A stretch of DNA of 64,000 nt from Nematostella vectensis (GCF_932526225.1 NC_064035.1:8791296-8855295), one strand, 5' to 3'. Shown: positions 23,701 to 35,600, counted from the stretch's first letter. Notes: generated by a model from the letters alone, not told the origin. Made by a program: numbers and translations.

Positions 23701-26700
23701 CAATTTCCAGTGACGTCATCGCCATGCAGAGCGTGACAAGCCCGCCGAGACGCCTAGGGACAAGGCTAGTAGAGTTAGAAAAAATGTATATGAAATACGA
23801 TCCGCATAAAAGATGTGAAATGACAACCACATTACATAAGTCGAAATATGACCCGCCTAAAATGGGGAAGCCTTTTAGTTCATTCATAATTTCTCGTTCG
23901 TATTCTGGGCTGTGAAATACTTTGCCACCTGCTTCACACAATTTTAAATACGATCCGCCTACAACGGGGAAGCTTTTTAGTTGATTGTCGGGGAAGCTTT
24001 TTAATTGATTGTCGCTTATAATGAGACATACCTGGCTTAGCGCTCTAGAATCCATATCTTGTCTCCGACGCTCGATTCCTGTTTTTGTTACGCAACTCTT
24101 CAGACTTGTGGAATTTCAAAACTGCTCTTCACTAGATTTATTATATCGGAAGAAGAAAAAAACGCCCAAAAAGTGTGCAGATCAGTTGCCTAGCAACTGC
24201 AAGTTCTTTAAAAAATGTTTGAAAAAGACATCTTTATCATTACTCACAATAAAAATCCGCAGGTAAGAAATGCACTGTTGAATTCAATTAATCCTACCAT
24301 AGTAACAGCTCAATTTTACATGGAAATCTATACCAATATAATATATCTGAACAACCGTGTCACGCACAACAGTGTCACGCAAGCGGGATCCAAATCCAGA
24401 CGGATAACCAAGACTAGCCTGCGTATCAATCCCAAAGGGTTGGGGAAGAAGAAAGACGTCTTTCCCTCTCCTTAGCTATGCGCGCGCCTCGTCTTTCCTA
24501 GCGCGCGCAACTCCTCTCGTCTCGTCTTTCTTCCCAACCCTTTAGGCTTGCTACACAGGCTAAACCAAGACAGACGACACTTTTGAACCTGAACGATAGT
24601 CACTCTCAATATTGACATATCATAGTGGACGAATAAAAGTGTAAATGATAATCTATAAACGACACAGAAATGTACTTTTCAGTGTAGTATTATATTGAAT
24701 ATTGTAACTAAACCTCTGCGCCAGAGCACAACAACAAAAATAATCATGTGTTTTCAGCCGTTTTTCAGACATCTTGTCTAGGGAGGTCTGTTTTGCTGGA
24801 CGGAATGATGTTCTTATTAACAGGGTTTCGCTATGTCAAGATCAAAACAAGACCAGCGGCTTTTATCATATCTGCTCTTTACATTAACAGTGTTACTTTT
24901 TTTTTGTTTCTTTGCGCTCATGAAAAGTATGTAGAATTATCAACAAAGGCAAAATGCGATCCATCAGGGGAATCTATAATGTTATTACGTTAGGCAAACG
25001 ATAAGAATGCCACCTCATTACAAGAGCCGAAGATGCGTGCATTGAGTTATTCTCTTTTATTTTGAGCCGAAAGTGATTGCCATCGAATGAATTAACGATC
25101 CAAATTGCCTTTAATTGCGTTTCCATCTTTTACCAAATTTACACTACACTTGCTATCGACCTCGTCAACAGAGAGTCTCTCTTGTTTGCCGAAAGGTAGT
25201 GATTATTTTTTAGGAAGGCTCTGCTTCCGGAAACTCACGAGACTTAATTATCTGCGCTGAGCACGTGATTTCATGTTACAAGCTTCTTCTATTTTGTCAA
25301 GCGGTAACGTGTGAACCTCTCCCATGTCCTTAATCCATTTGACTGCCGAATTGATGGAAAACGCATTCAAGGTAAACCACTGTGTTCCAGTGCGCAGCGC
25401 GAAAAATAGCACGAAAAAATTACATCTTTAATTGTTGCAACCGCAAAAGGCTTTTTATATACTATAACCCACTCCGATGTTCTTCTTTTCTAGAATCAGC
25501 TTTTCTAGAATCACATTAGTTATATCGTATAATTGCTTTGATACTTTTCCCAACGAAGAAATATAACCTTTTTCATTCATTTTCATTTCTCTTCTTTTTT
25601 TTTTTAAGCCTGAAGTAATTCTCTCCGGAAACTGACGCTTCCCTTTTTTTCATCACGAATAAATATTGTGTTCCATCTACACAATAAAAGTTACAGCGTT
25701 TCAACATATATACAATAGCGTCGCTAGCTTAGCGTTTGCCGCATTGCCATATCTTTGTCGCTTTTTTCAGTAATGGGGGTAAACAATCGGTGATAGTTAA
25801 CTTGTGCTTTTGCTTTTTTAATTATTAAATTCTCGTTTCTTCTCGTTTAGAGATATGTTTACTGTTGGCAAATTTTAGACGCTCTATAAGCTATCTGAAC
25901 TGTCAAATACCGCTTAGCTGTCTCCTTCGTTTATGTATGATCAAGGAAGCATGAATATCTTTTATGTTTTCCTGTGTGATATATGGTCTTTAAATTAGTT
26001 TTCACACTGAATAAAAATGTTAGAGTCAAGAGAGCTTTTAATAGCTTTTTTGGAAAGAGAAGCGTTTCTCTACTCAGTTGAGTCCTCGATATAACGATAT
26101 GGCAAAGGGCAAGTATTTAGAGCAATCTTCATATAGTGAGGATTTCCATTTATTCTAACCATAAATATCGCTTTATCGTTGTGAGTGTTAAATTGAGTAT
26201 TCAGTTTCTAAAGCACTGGATTTCCTTTCGGCCTTTATGCAACTTTACTAAACACATTTATCAAACGATGGTAAGATGGTAATACTTTTGGGGAATCTCT
26301 CTACTCGCCAAAACAGTTGCTCAATTGAGGATCCAGGATTTTTCGTATAGGCGCGGCGGAGTCATGCTAACCGCCGAGGGACTTAAATAGAACGTTAAAT
26401 AGAACGTGACGCAGTGTACCCCTGCGTATAAGGAACTAGATTTTCAAGATCAGGCTGCCTCTTATAAATTTGGGTTGCTTATAAAATCAAGCTTTTTTTA
26501 TTCGTTCTTTTTTTATTCGTTTTTCACATGTCGAGCAATTTAAGCCACTAGTACTAGTACAAAATACTTGCTGATTATTGTATTGTATTTTACCTATCCG
26601 GGAAATGCACATAAAATTTATCAGAAAGGATCTTTTTATTTTCTTGCTATCAACTCTCAATCTATATAAATTGTTTTTACGGTCTCCAAACTTGTAGATT

Positions 26701-29700
26701 TAAAGAGATCTTGCCAGCCACGCCTTTGTTATTGTTTTCATTTAATATCGGTAGGCGCATAATGTGATAAAATCTCGAAATAATCTAAAAACAAAGTTTA
26801 ATAAATTATTTAAGAAATTAAACAACAAATTCGAAAATATGGCATTATTTACATTAAATCAGCCAATGGAAATGCTCTTTCACCCTTGGTATGGTTTTGC
26901 TAGGAAGATAAAATGGCGGCTGACAGACTGTTTCAGTCCGAAGGGGGGGGGGGGGGGGGATAGACTTGCCAACTTCATCTCAGGCCCCATTCTTAGAAAA
27001 TGGTAATGTTTTCGCCCCTTTTTCAGGTACCGGAGAGTCACGTGATCACTCCATTCAGGGACGATGTCATTGAATCGAGGTATGCTTTGTTTTGGCGGGA
27101 AAACTGGAAAAACCCAATTGGCTTTCTTCTCATGATGTTAACAGTAGAACTCCAAATGGGAAATAACTGACATTGTAGAGAAATATCTCAGGCAAGGAAA
27201 CACTGTGTGCCAAGTTTGCAAACATCCTTGTTTTTTGTGATTTGTTTTAACGAAGACGGTAACAATTGGTTATAATGATGTTCTTTCGCTCGCCCCCACA
27301 GTGGGTAAATTCGCCATCGGGCTATTCACAAAATGATAACACAGTCATTGAATAATTAAAAGTCTACTTAGTGGCGTGTTTACATCTAATTTTTAGTAAC
27401 TTGGCAATAAACCCTTTGGCAGTGGCCACTCTAAGTGACAGTGCTTACTAACCGCAATACACACACAGGGGCACTTGATGTAAAGCGTTGCTCTGATGTG
27501 CCTTCCACACCAGTATAAATAGTGAAAGTTAGTACAAAAACTATAGAATAAGGCGGTCTGCGAACTAACGGGCACTATATTGTCTAAGACATACAATATC
27601 CTTTGAGTGGCCGCACTAGGGAAGGGGGGAGGGGGGCAATATCAGCACATCCTGAAATAATATCTTTTGCTTCAGATTGAGGCTGAGGTATAGCGCAACC
27701 TGTGACACATACTACCGTGACTGGGATGACGTCATCAACCTCTCTTCCAAAAACGTGTACCCCGGATGGGAGCGTGGAGTCTTTAGCTTTGATTCGGTCA
27801 ACAGGTGGGACCTCCAAGTAGGAAATAGGGGGTAGGGAGGGGGTAGAGTGTAGGGTGTGGTAGTAGGGATCTTTTGACTTCCTTGATTGTGTAGGAATAG
27901 AGACTTAGATACGAGTCCACGGCAGCGTTAGAAAAAAAACTAGAATTTTTACGTCGTGCTTTGGCGGAGAGCGGTTGAAGTCAATCAGACGGAATGCATT
28001 TTCACGTGCAGTCTTTCTATTCTCAAAAATTTAACCGTCGCCTTCCTCGTATCTAAGAGTCAATTGTAACGCCTAATGTAACGTCCATGTCAACAAGACG
28101 CCTCATATAATAAGACTGTATATGATGTCTTTACGACGCATAGTCGGCCAACAAGACGGGGAATGATGCTAATTTACCATTCCAGGTGTCTTCAGACCAA
28201 TACCCAAGAATTTTGACCCCCACCACCTTCCCTCTCACACATTCATTTAGACCACCTCTGCCTGGAACTGGGGAAATTCCTTTGCATCATTTGCTGTCTG
28301 TTAGATCCCCTCGGCGATCCCCTCGAATCGGGGGGAAGGGGGGGGCTTGTTCAATTGTGCTGATGGTGTCTTTGATCTTTGCAGGATAGTCGATGAAAAG
28401 AGCGAACAGGTATGTGACCTATATCACCTTCTTCGTTCCACCGAGGGAAAACTAGAGAGGGGGGATACTCCGATCTTGTTTGGAGGAGGAGGGGGTAAGG
28501 GAGGGGGGGGGGTGGCTGCAACTGCCATTCCAGTCCCCTCCTGTGCTAACTGCGCAGCCCCGATATTCATTCTGGCAGTTTCTTTTTTCTTGTATTTCAG
28601 TTTTCAGAATATTTTTTCCTTGTTTATAATATGGAAATTGGTGTTCGAATGGAAATATTAACTTTTGTAGTCAACTTCGCTAATCTTCCTTTAAGCGTTA
28701 TTATCTCTTTGCTAGGTTTATTTCGACAGAACTCCTGGCAGCGCCACGGGCTCCATCTCTTGGAAATTTGACTTTAGCAAGTGTGGGCTGCTTGTAGATG
28801 AGGTCACGGTGAAGGTGTGCTGTGATGAAGGGTATGGCGGGGAGATCACCACCACGCTCTCAGGCGACGCTACAGCCAAGCGAATCACATACCTTAAAGG
28901 TAGGAGGACTGAGAGAGAAAGAGAGCAATGAAGGGTGTTGAAGGGTCGAAGGATTACTGAGATGAATATTTATTCGCAATTTGCTCATTTTTGCGACGCT
29001 CTAGAGAGAAGCCTTCCGAAATAGGGTAGTAATCCTTGAGCCAAAAAGATTGCTTTCACTATGATTTCTAGCACTTCAGCATAAATGAGTTTCTGTGTTT
29101 GAAGCAAATAGATTATAAGAGCGTGAAACAACTTGAAGAGTAAAACACTTTTTGGATAAACCATGATAGCAATTTGGCTCATTAACCTACTTTTCAATGA
29201 ACAACAGTCGGAATAAGGAATTAGAGGAAAGGGATTTTACCAATAACCAACCTCGTCTCGGATTAACCTCTCTCGTGGAAGCATAGCGAGAATTAGTTGT
29301 ACTAGTAGAGTTACACCTATTTATTTCTTCTTCCCCAAACACACAATGTGATCTTTATATTTTTTATCTTTTAGATAGAAAGACAGTTTTGTTATGATGC
29401 ATTACAATTTTGTGGACAAACTTATCTAAAAGATGAGCATAACTTTCCCGTCTTTTTGATCAACAAAAGGATGCTTGCCTGTATTCAGCTTCATATTTTA
29501 GAATGTAAACTCAGAATCAAGACATATATCCTGTTATATTATTTTCTGTACCAAATGTTATATTCTATTTTAACGCTTTTAATTGATAAAAAGACGTTGC
29601 CAGAGTTCTTTTGCATTTGCGTGGTTGTGGTCCATAAATGTTTGGTTTTTGAATTTTCTTTGTCGCGAAATAAACCGCGTTTAATACATCGTTCGGAAAA

Positions 29701-32700
29701 AAACCCTCCTAATTCTAAGTGCTAATTTGAAGTTGCTAATTTACGTTTTTATTTGCTAAGAAATGCAAACATTTTTGTGTTTCAATTACGTGAATGGGTT
29801 TCCATCTTAAGCCATGTGTGCAGCTACAAGCTACTTCATCGTCAATCGGAATAAAGTGGTGACATTTTAGTTTCCTTTCACGCAACCTCTTAAATTGATA
29901 AGCCCTTCAATGAGACGCACAAACAGAATCCAACGGCGGGAAGTTATCTAGAGAGTAAGACAAACATCGAGGGCGGAAGTGTCGTTTTGTGGTTACCACG
30001 CTAATGAACAGCTGCACCTTGTACACCGAGGTAATCCCAATAAAAAGTACAGTAGTGTTTTCACACGGTCATTTCTATCCCAGTTTCCCGGTGTTACCCC
30101 TTTATCGATGGATGGTACAACTCCACATCCCTCACTTCAAAAATTCGCGCTTTCTCTCTTCAATCGCACTTTTCCTCTCACCGTGGTAGAGTCCGTGTTT
30201 TGCTCGCTTTTAATAATGGCTGCGCTGATAGGGAATTTTCTAGTGTTGTGGATCGTTTACAAGAATCGCGCACTTCGTACTATCCCCAACCAGTTTGTTG
30301 TGTCCCTCGCCGTGTCTGACATCTTGATGGCGGCGATTTGCGCTCCACCGTGCCTGTCCGTCCTCATCGCTGGTACACGGACTTTCGGAGATTTTATCTG
30401 CCAACTTCAAGGCTTCGCTATCGCCGCCTTGGCATGCGTTTCCCTACTGACCATGACCCTTGTGGCGATAAACAGGTACTTTCTAATCGTTCGCCCCCAT
30501 CAGTACCGCAGGATCTTCACACCCTTGAATACTAAGCTCATGATTCTCGGCGTTTGGTTGATCTCGTGCACAGAGCCACTCCCTTACCTGCTGTCTGGCC
30601 ACCGCTACGAGTATCACGCCGGCAAAGTCTTCTGCTTCCAGGTATTGGAGGTGAACTTCTTCACACTCCTTGGCTACGTCTACGTGGCGCTGCCCGTGAT
30701 CGCGCTCACCTCTCTCTACTTCTCGGTGTTCAGGGTGATCCGGGCTCACCAGGCGACGCTGCGATCACTGCGCAAGGCGTCGTGCTGTAGCGACAAAGCG
30801 AAGGAGACCTCCGCAGTCAACGGTAGGGTCTCAGTAGAGGACATAACGGTTACCCGTACGCTCTTCTTCACCGTCTGCGGCTTTCTGATTTGCTGGATTC
30901 CCATCAGCATCGTGGACTTTATCGGGTTCGGCCAGGCTTCCTGGATGTTACCAAGACAGGTCTACTTGATGTACACCTTCCTAGGCCAGCTTAGTACCAC
31001 GCTGAACCCTGCTATATATGGTGTAATGAACAAGACCTTTCGCGAGGAGTATCGTAAGTTGTTCAGCTTTGGCTGGGGAAAGTCGTCTTGCTTGGGACAC
31101 TCACAGGGAGAAGGTCAAGGGAATGAGTCAGACGGGTCTGGGCAAACCAAGGAAACGAAATGCTCCATCGTGTGAATCACTATAGAATTATCTACTTTAT
31201 GTGTTACGAGGAGACTGAACCACAGAATAAAATCCCCTTGGAAGTTTAGGGCCAGGGATTCGCAAAGACTATTGTGCAGAGAATAACTGCTACTTATTGT
31301 GAGCAATTCTAGGAGAAAATGTTTGATGCTTTATCGTGTATACGATTGCAAGCAGACTAAACCAGCGGTTTGCCCAAGGAATTCGGCTATCGAATTAGAC
31401 AATCGAATCGAGACCTGCTTCTCGTTCGCTAAAGTTATTAAAGGATCAGTACAATCGCTAGATTCCAGGGCAAGAGATGCCTGTCGTGTCTATTGCAGTA
31501 AAAGCAAGTTAATGCTTTCATTTAAACTCTTGGTTTTCCTCTTTGGGCGTAATCGAACACGGAAATGAACAGGGATGAAGGAGGCCGACACAACTCTAAA
31601 GCAGCTTCTAACAGAAAGACTTCGTTTTTTTAACATCAGACTGGATAAAAATGCTCGCAATACGCTTTTGAGGGAAGGTTCTGTTACCGTCTTCAAGCTT
31701 TCTTTCAATAATTTAATACAATATTTAATTAATTTAATTCCTTCCGTGAAACGCTCTTATCCCGTAAACACGTAGCAACGAAGTGCTAGCAGATAAGACT
31801 AAGCTGACTGCCAAAATCGCTTTTCTGTCAGGCAATACAATAAACACACGTCGGTGTTTTGCTTGTTAATTAGTGCTTTTTTCGTCTAATTATATAAATT
31901 GTCTGCGTTTTTAACATTTCAATTAAAATGTGAAAATAAAGGACTCACGTTCCAGACACCTGAGGTGAAGTATTTTTCACCGCTTTTTCTTTTTTTAGTT
32001 GATGGGAGGATTGCGCTTCTAATGATCAATTTCTGTGCTCTTGCTGGATCAAACTTCCACCCTATCTAATTTGTTGGGTCAGTACGCAGCTCTTACAAGC
32101 TGCAATTTGATTGGGCAAATGAACAATATCCGCACCTCGACACAAAGAACGAGAAGAATAGAGACAAAAGAACTCCTTTGTAGAGCAAAGATAATAGGAG
32201 ACATAGCAGCTGCGTACTTATTCAATTTGTTTAGGGGGGTGGGGGGTCCTACACAGATTGGGATGAACCACTTATACTTTGATTGATCTTTTCGTTTAAA
32301 CTCAGGTTACCTTATTTAACTTTTGAGTCTGATCCTTAAATCAGGTCAGAAGATAAATACATTTATTTATTTTCGGGGTCCGGTATCCATCAAATCGGGC
32401 GCTATGATTGGCTCTCGAGAGGTACGGTATCCCCCTCGCCTCCAAACCTCGAAAATGAGTTAACTTGTAAAATGACCACTTTTACTCCTGAGTATATATA
32501 TCTCCACATTAAAATGGCATTTTGTTTGCCATTTTATCTAGAATCATTGACTTTACGGAAAATTTATTGGCCATCTGTTCAAATTGCACACCATTCCCAC
32601 TTCCCCCCATTCCCCTGGGCGTTTTCATTCTGATGGTAAAAATATTTCCATGCCTTTATATTCAGGTGGCGAACAAGAGTCGTTTAATCAGCTCCGCGAC

Positions 32701-35600
32701 TCGTCCACAGTCACACTCACTATACACTTTATCGGCGAGCAAGGCCAGGTGACTAAGCTCTTCCCGCAGAGGATCATGGGAGGCATGGGCTATCCTCTGG
32801 ACATTCAGTTCAGGTTGAAGGTAAAGAGAGAACTCTGTACGGCCAGTGAAGTGTTTTTACTTACTATACTTTATAACAGTTTGTCGATGTTTAGCATATA
32901 CAGGTAGCATGAGAATTGTTCAATTCTCCTCGGTTCAAAGCTATTGCTTATTCTCGCTTCCTGTTTCAAGATTGGTCCTAGAATAGCGTAGTGAGATATA
33001 TGAACTATACTATGAAAGGCCGTTGCGGATATTTTAACACTTTAAGCAGCCGCTTGATGTCTATGGTCACAGTCACGTCTGTACTTTTCAACGATTCACC
33101 CGCCATTCGTCAAATAGTTCGGGATGTAGTAGTTAAGAAATAAGAAAGGTTTCTAATATAGCGCCTCTGTCTCTCACCACTGTGTTTGTGGAATTTCTTT
33201 TTCTCAAGGTTTTCTCCGCCATCGCTTTTTTCCCGGAGAAATATAAACAATTTCGAAGTTAAAAGCTGTTCCATTCTTGCTATGCCTTCTACTCACTTCG
33301 TATTTGCACTCTCATGACTCGACACTGCAGCTTCCATTAATTCTTGCTATGCCTTCGACTCACGTCGTATTTGCACTCTCATGACTCGACACTGCAGCTT
33401 CCATTAATTCTTGCTATGCCTTCGACTCACGTCGTATTTGCACTCTCATGACTCGACACTGCAGCTTCCATTAATTCTTGCTATGCCTTCGACTCACGTC
33501 GTATTTGCACTCTCATGACTCGACACTGCAGCTTCCATTAATTCTTGCTATGCCTTCGACTCACGTCGTATTTGCACTCTCATGACTCGGCACTGCAGCT
33601 TTCATTAATTCTTGCTATGCCTTCGACTCACGTCGTATCTGCACTCTCATGACTCAGCACTGCAGCTCCAAGAAGGGTGTGATTAGCATGGTGCTTAAAA
33701 GTGGGTATCCGTACCATAGCACATGGGGAGAAGAGAGGGGGGTTGTATAAAAGGGGGATAGTGGGTGTGGTATGGGTAGAGGCTGGTGGTAGGGAAGGGA
33801 ACGGGAGGGGAATCATGGGGATAGTGGAGTAAGGCTGTCGGAGGGTATGGAGGGATCAGTTGGATCAGATGTTGTTGGAAAAAAGCGGGTGTTCGTATCA
33901 TGCAATCTAGGTAACTACCGTGGCCTACGGACAAACGCGACACGGATTTAATTTGCTTTCTTCCCCAGACCCCAGCATCTTCGCTCGGTAAGCCCCGCCT
34001 GTTGATTGGTCTGATGTTCAGCAATGTTCAGGAGATTCAGGTGGACTCGCGACATTACAAGGAGACTGGTTCTACCAGGGGGCGTGGCATCCTACATATC
34101 CACGTGCACCAGGCACGTGACCTTTACTCGGCCAATGGCAGAAAACTTGAGACAGCAACTAAATGGTACTGACGCCTTTTCGTTAAAACCTTTGAATTTC
34201 CACAACTTGTCCTTAAATTCTTGATAAGTTCGTAAAAATATAATCTTGGTATTAATATTCACTCAATCTATTTCCACCTATGACAAACTAACAATTTTCT
34301 TTTTATACCCGACAAGAGCGATCTTGAGAATTGCACTTTCTTATTGAAATAAACTATTTTTACATCAACTATTTTTTTTACCCAACCAAAGCAAGGAACA
34401 CTTTTTTATATATATTTTTACCCATTCGTTTTTTTTTTCAGTTTCCTTGTTCCCGGCTGCAAGAAGGGGAAATGCAGGACTCGGAATAGAAAGGGGAAGG
34501 ACCCGTTCTGGAACGAGGAATTCCTCATCGTTGGGGTTGACTTTCTGCAATTACGTCGACAAGCTCTCGAGTTATGTATTGTCGACAAAAGCAACAAAAA
34601 GCGGTTTATTGGTGGTCTTAGGCTCAGTCTTGGCTACGAAAACGTCACTTCCGAGCAGGCCAAGAGGGCGGCAAGTGTGCTAAAGGCATTTCAGTTTAAA
34701 ACTAAAACTGCTAATCAAGATAACGACAAAGAGAAGGACAAAAAGAGTGCTTCACCAAACGGTAAGCCTGTGCTTGGTGTCAACGGAAGTGCCAAGGGGC
34801 CTGTGCCCGAGGAAGGCCAATTTGTAGCGCGTCCAGCGCTCATGCGGCAAGCTGTGGCAAGCATTGATGAATTGCGCGCGTTAGACACTCAGTCGTTGCG
34901 GTTTAGATGTGGAAGCGTAGACCCGGGTATTCCTAACGGTAGCCTCAGTCAATCTACCGTCACGGTCCATAGCCATCAAAGGAATAATAACCGGCAAACG
35001 GGCAAAAACTCGGCCAATCTCGAGAGCAGCTGGGCTTATCTCGGAACCAGCTCGGCCCAAGTCGGGAATATTAGCGCGCAGCTACGCAAGAGTACACAGG
35101 ACATCATCGAAGAAAGGCGCCGAGATCTTCAACTGATGAGAGAGACCTGGTTCACATCTGGGCTCAATAGTGACATCAATTGTCCCCAGTCCCCAATCTC
35201 GTCACCGCTTGGAGGATCCGCTGAGCAGATATCGGAATGTGATGGGGCGGAGAATAATGAGGGTACCGCTGACTCCGCGATGAGCGCGGTAGATGACGCG
35301 AACAATAACCAAGCCCAGCCCGCCACTGGGGAGGAACAAAGTCGGCGCTCTTCCAGCACGTGTCTGGGCATCACCCAGAGATGGAGCGCGCGCTCGCAGA
35401 GGAGACACTCGGAGGATGGGGCGGAGGACGAGGCGGAGAGGGAACTGGTGAAGAGAATGATCCTTGACGCTGTCGGCTTGGAGATCAACCAATGGGAGAA
35501 CGTGGTAAATAAACCCAGACGCTGGCACTACTGCTGGCAGATTCTACGCAAGGACATGATTCCAGTACATCAGGATACCGTCTATAAAAAGAAATCTTGA
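20710..35600 (+). CDS. PAW domain-C2 domain fusion protein, 8 exons, 652 aa (proposed)
   Basis: Exons: 20710-20766, 27027-27079, 27676-27804, 28385-28409, 28716-28899, 32666-32820, 33969-34165, 34442-35600. All borders are GT-AG, every phase matches, and the sum is 1959 nt. Residues about 37-201 match the PAW domain of peptide:N-glycanase: LRLRYSATCDTYYR, GWERGVFSFDSVNR, GSISWKFDFSKCGLLVDEV and YPLDIQFRLK. The peptidase core and PUB domain of NGLY1 are absent. Residues about 205-340 form a C2 domain of synaptotagmin-like type (KPRLLIGLMFS, GILHIHVHQARDL, DPFWNEEFLIV, ELCIVDKSNKKRFIGGLRLS). Its last strand (INQWENVVNKPRRWHYCWQI) comes only near residue 630, after about 250 polar, Ser/Asn/Glu-rich residues. 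Most acidic Ca2+ ligands of the C2 loops are missing, so Ca2+-independent binding is likely. The PAW domain of PNGase binds high-mannose glycans. Exon 1 (MSRWTKVSSLVKSGKIIEQ) is the least certain. Two adjacent genes are the main alternative. Confidence 0.7.
21586..22264. mobile_element. MITE with TTAA target duplication, carrying a second MITE inside
   Basis: The left terminus AGGTTGGTTTTCACT and right terminus AGTGAGAACCAACCT are inverted, and TTAA flanks both ends (21582-21585, 22265-22268). A TTAA target fits Kolobok or piggyBac elements. No transposase is present. Confidence 0.75.
21662..22160. mobile_element. Inner MITE of the nest, CCCCGTCCACACG type
   Basis: Ends GGCCCCGTCCACACGTATAC and, at the right, the inverse of CCCCGTCAACACGCATAACG. 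The interior repeats GTCCACACGTATACG-like words in both orientations. It interrupts the outer TTAA element. No target duplication could be defined with confidence. Confidence 0.65.
22905..23030. mobile_element. Poly-C MITE copy 2
   Basis: Contains CCATATGATACCTTTGACTG, a 25-nt C run (22974-22998), then CAGCCAATGC and GGGTACGCGCCTGC, in the same order as the 18550 and 60258 copies. Confidence 0.6.
23387..23442. repeat. Perfect 16-bp stem hairpin
   Basis: CACAGGGAGCTCACCT (23387-23402) pairs exactly with AGGTGAGCTCCCTGTG (23427-23442) over a 24-nt loop. Confidence 0.7.
23589..23767. mobile_element. Inverted-repeat element, AGCCTCGTCCCC type
   Basis: AGCCTCGTCCCCAGGC at the left matches the inverse of GCCTAGGGACAAGGCT at the right with two mismatches. 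About 180 bp, no coding content. The terminus resembles that of the 83-bp element at 51759-51841. Confidence 0.5.
24415..24562. mobile_element. 148-bp MITE with 9-bp target duplication (Mutator-like size)
   Basis: The ends TAGCCTGCGTATCAA and TTGCTACACAGGCTA are inverted, followed inward by AAAGGGTTGGGGAAGAAG-like arms. AACCAAGAC flanks both sides (24406-24414, 24563-24571). A similar TAGCCTG/CAGGCTA terminus occurs at 4567-5433 and near 48700. Confidence 0.75.
29979..31175 (+). CDS. Melatonin-receptor-like class A GPCR, intronless, 398 aa (or 355 aa from the second Met)
   Basis: A seven-transmembrane receptor of the rhodopsin family. TM1 has the GN signature (ALIGNFLVLWIVYKN), TM2 the LAVSD motif, and TM3 ends in NRY rather than DRY, a feature of melatonin and related receptors. 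TM6 has CWIPIS and TM7 NPAIYG, followed by NKTFREEYRKL, also melatonin-receptor-like. Conserved Cys lie at the start of TM3 (FICQLQG) and in ECL2 (KVFCFQV). The Met at 30108 gives a more typical short N-terminus with one N-glycosylation site (NRT) and may be the true start; a CCCAG at 30078-30082 could be a 3' splice site before it. The protein ends CSIV, a CaaX-like box. It sits inside intron 5 of the PAW-C2 gene on the same strand. The ligand is unknown. Confidence 0.9.
   Translation: MSFCGYHANEQLHLVHRGNPNKKYSSVFTRSFLSQFPGVTPLSMDGTTPHPSLQKFALSLFNRTFPLTVVESVFCSLLIMAALIGNFLVLWIVYKNRALRTIPNQFVVSLAVSDILMAAICAPPCLSVLIAGTRTFGDFICQLQGFAIAALACVSLLTMTLVAINRYFLIVRPHQYRRIFTPLNTKLMILGVWLISCTEPLPYLLSGHRYEYHAGKVFCFQVLEVNFFTLLGYVYVALPVIALTSLYFSVFRVIRAHQATLRSLRKASCCSDKAKETSAVNGRVSVEDITVTRTLFFTVCGFLICWIPISIVDFIGFGQASWMLPRQVYLMYTFLGQLSTTLNPAIYGVMNKTFREEYRKLFSFGWGKSSCLGHSQGEGQGNESDGSGQTKETKCSIV
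31226..31231 (+). promoter_or_regulatory. Poly(A) signal of the nested GPCR
   Basis: AATAAA about 50 nt after the stop codon. It would give the GPCR its own 3' end inside the host intron. Confidence 0.6.
33274..33666. repeat. 67-bp minisatellite, about 6 copies
   Basis: Units begin TTCTTGCTATGCCTTCGACT and end ACTGCAGCTTCCATTAA, at 67-bp spacing (33274, 33341, 33408 and so on). They lie in intron 6 of the PAW-C2 gene and are nearly identical, suggesting recent expansion. Confidence 0.9.

Larger units (their letters stand above)
20767..27026 (+). other. Intron 1 of the PAW-C2 gene (6.3 kb)
   Basis: No coding exon recognised. It carries a nested MITE (21586-22264), a poly-C MITE (22905-23030), a hairpin (23387-23442), MITEs at 23589-23767 and 24415-24562, and poly-G at 26943-26959. 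Confidence 0.55.

Noticed and set aside
32821-32907. Read-through of PAW exon 6 into a 28-residue tail ending at TAG 32907
   Set aside because: AAG|GTAAAG is a good donor and the next exon joins in phase; the tail has no similarity to PAW protein ends. It remains possible as an alternative 3' end.
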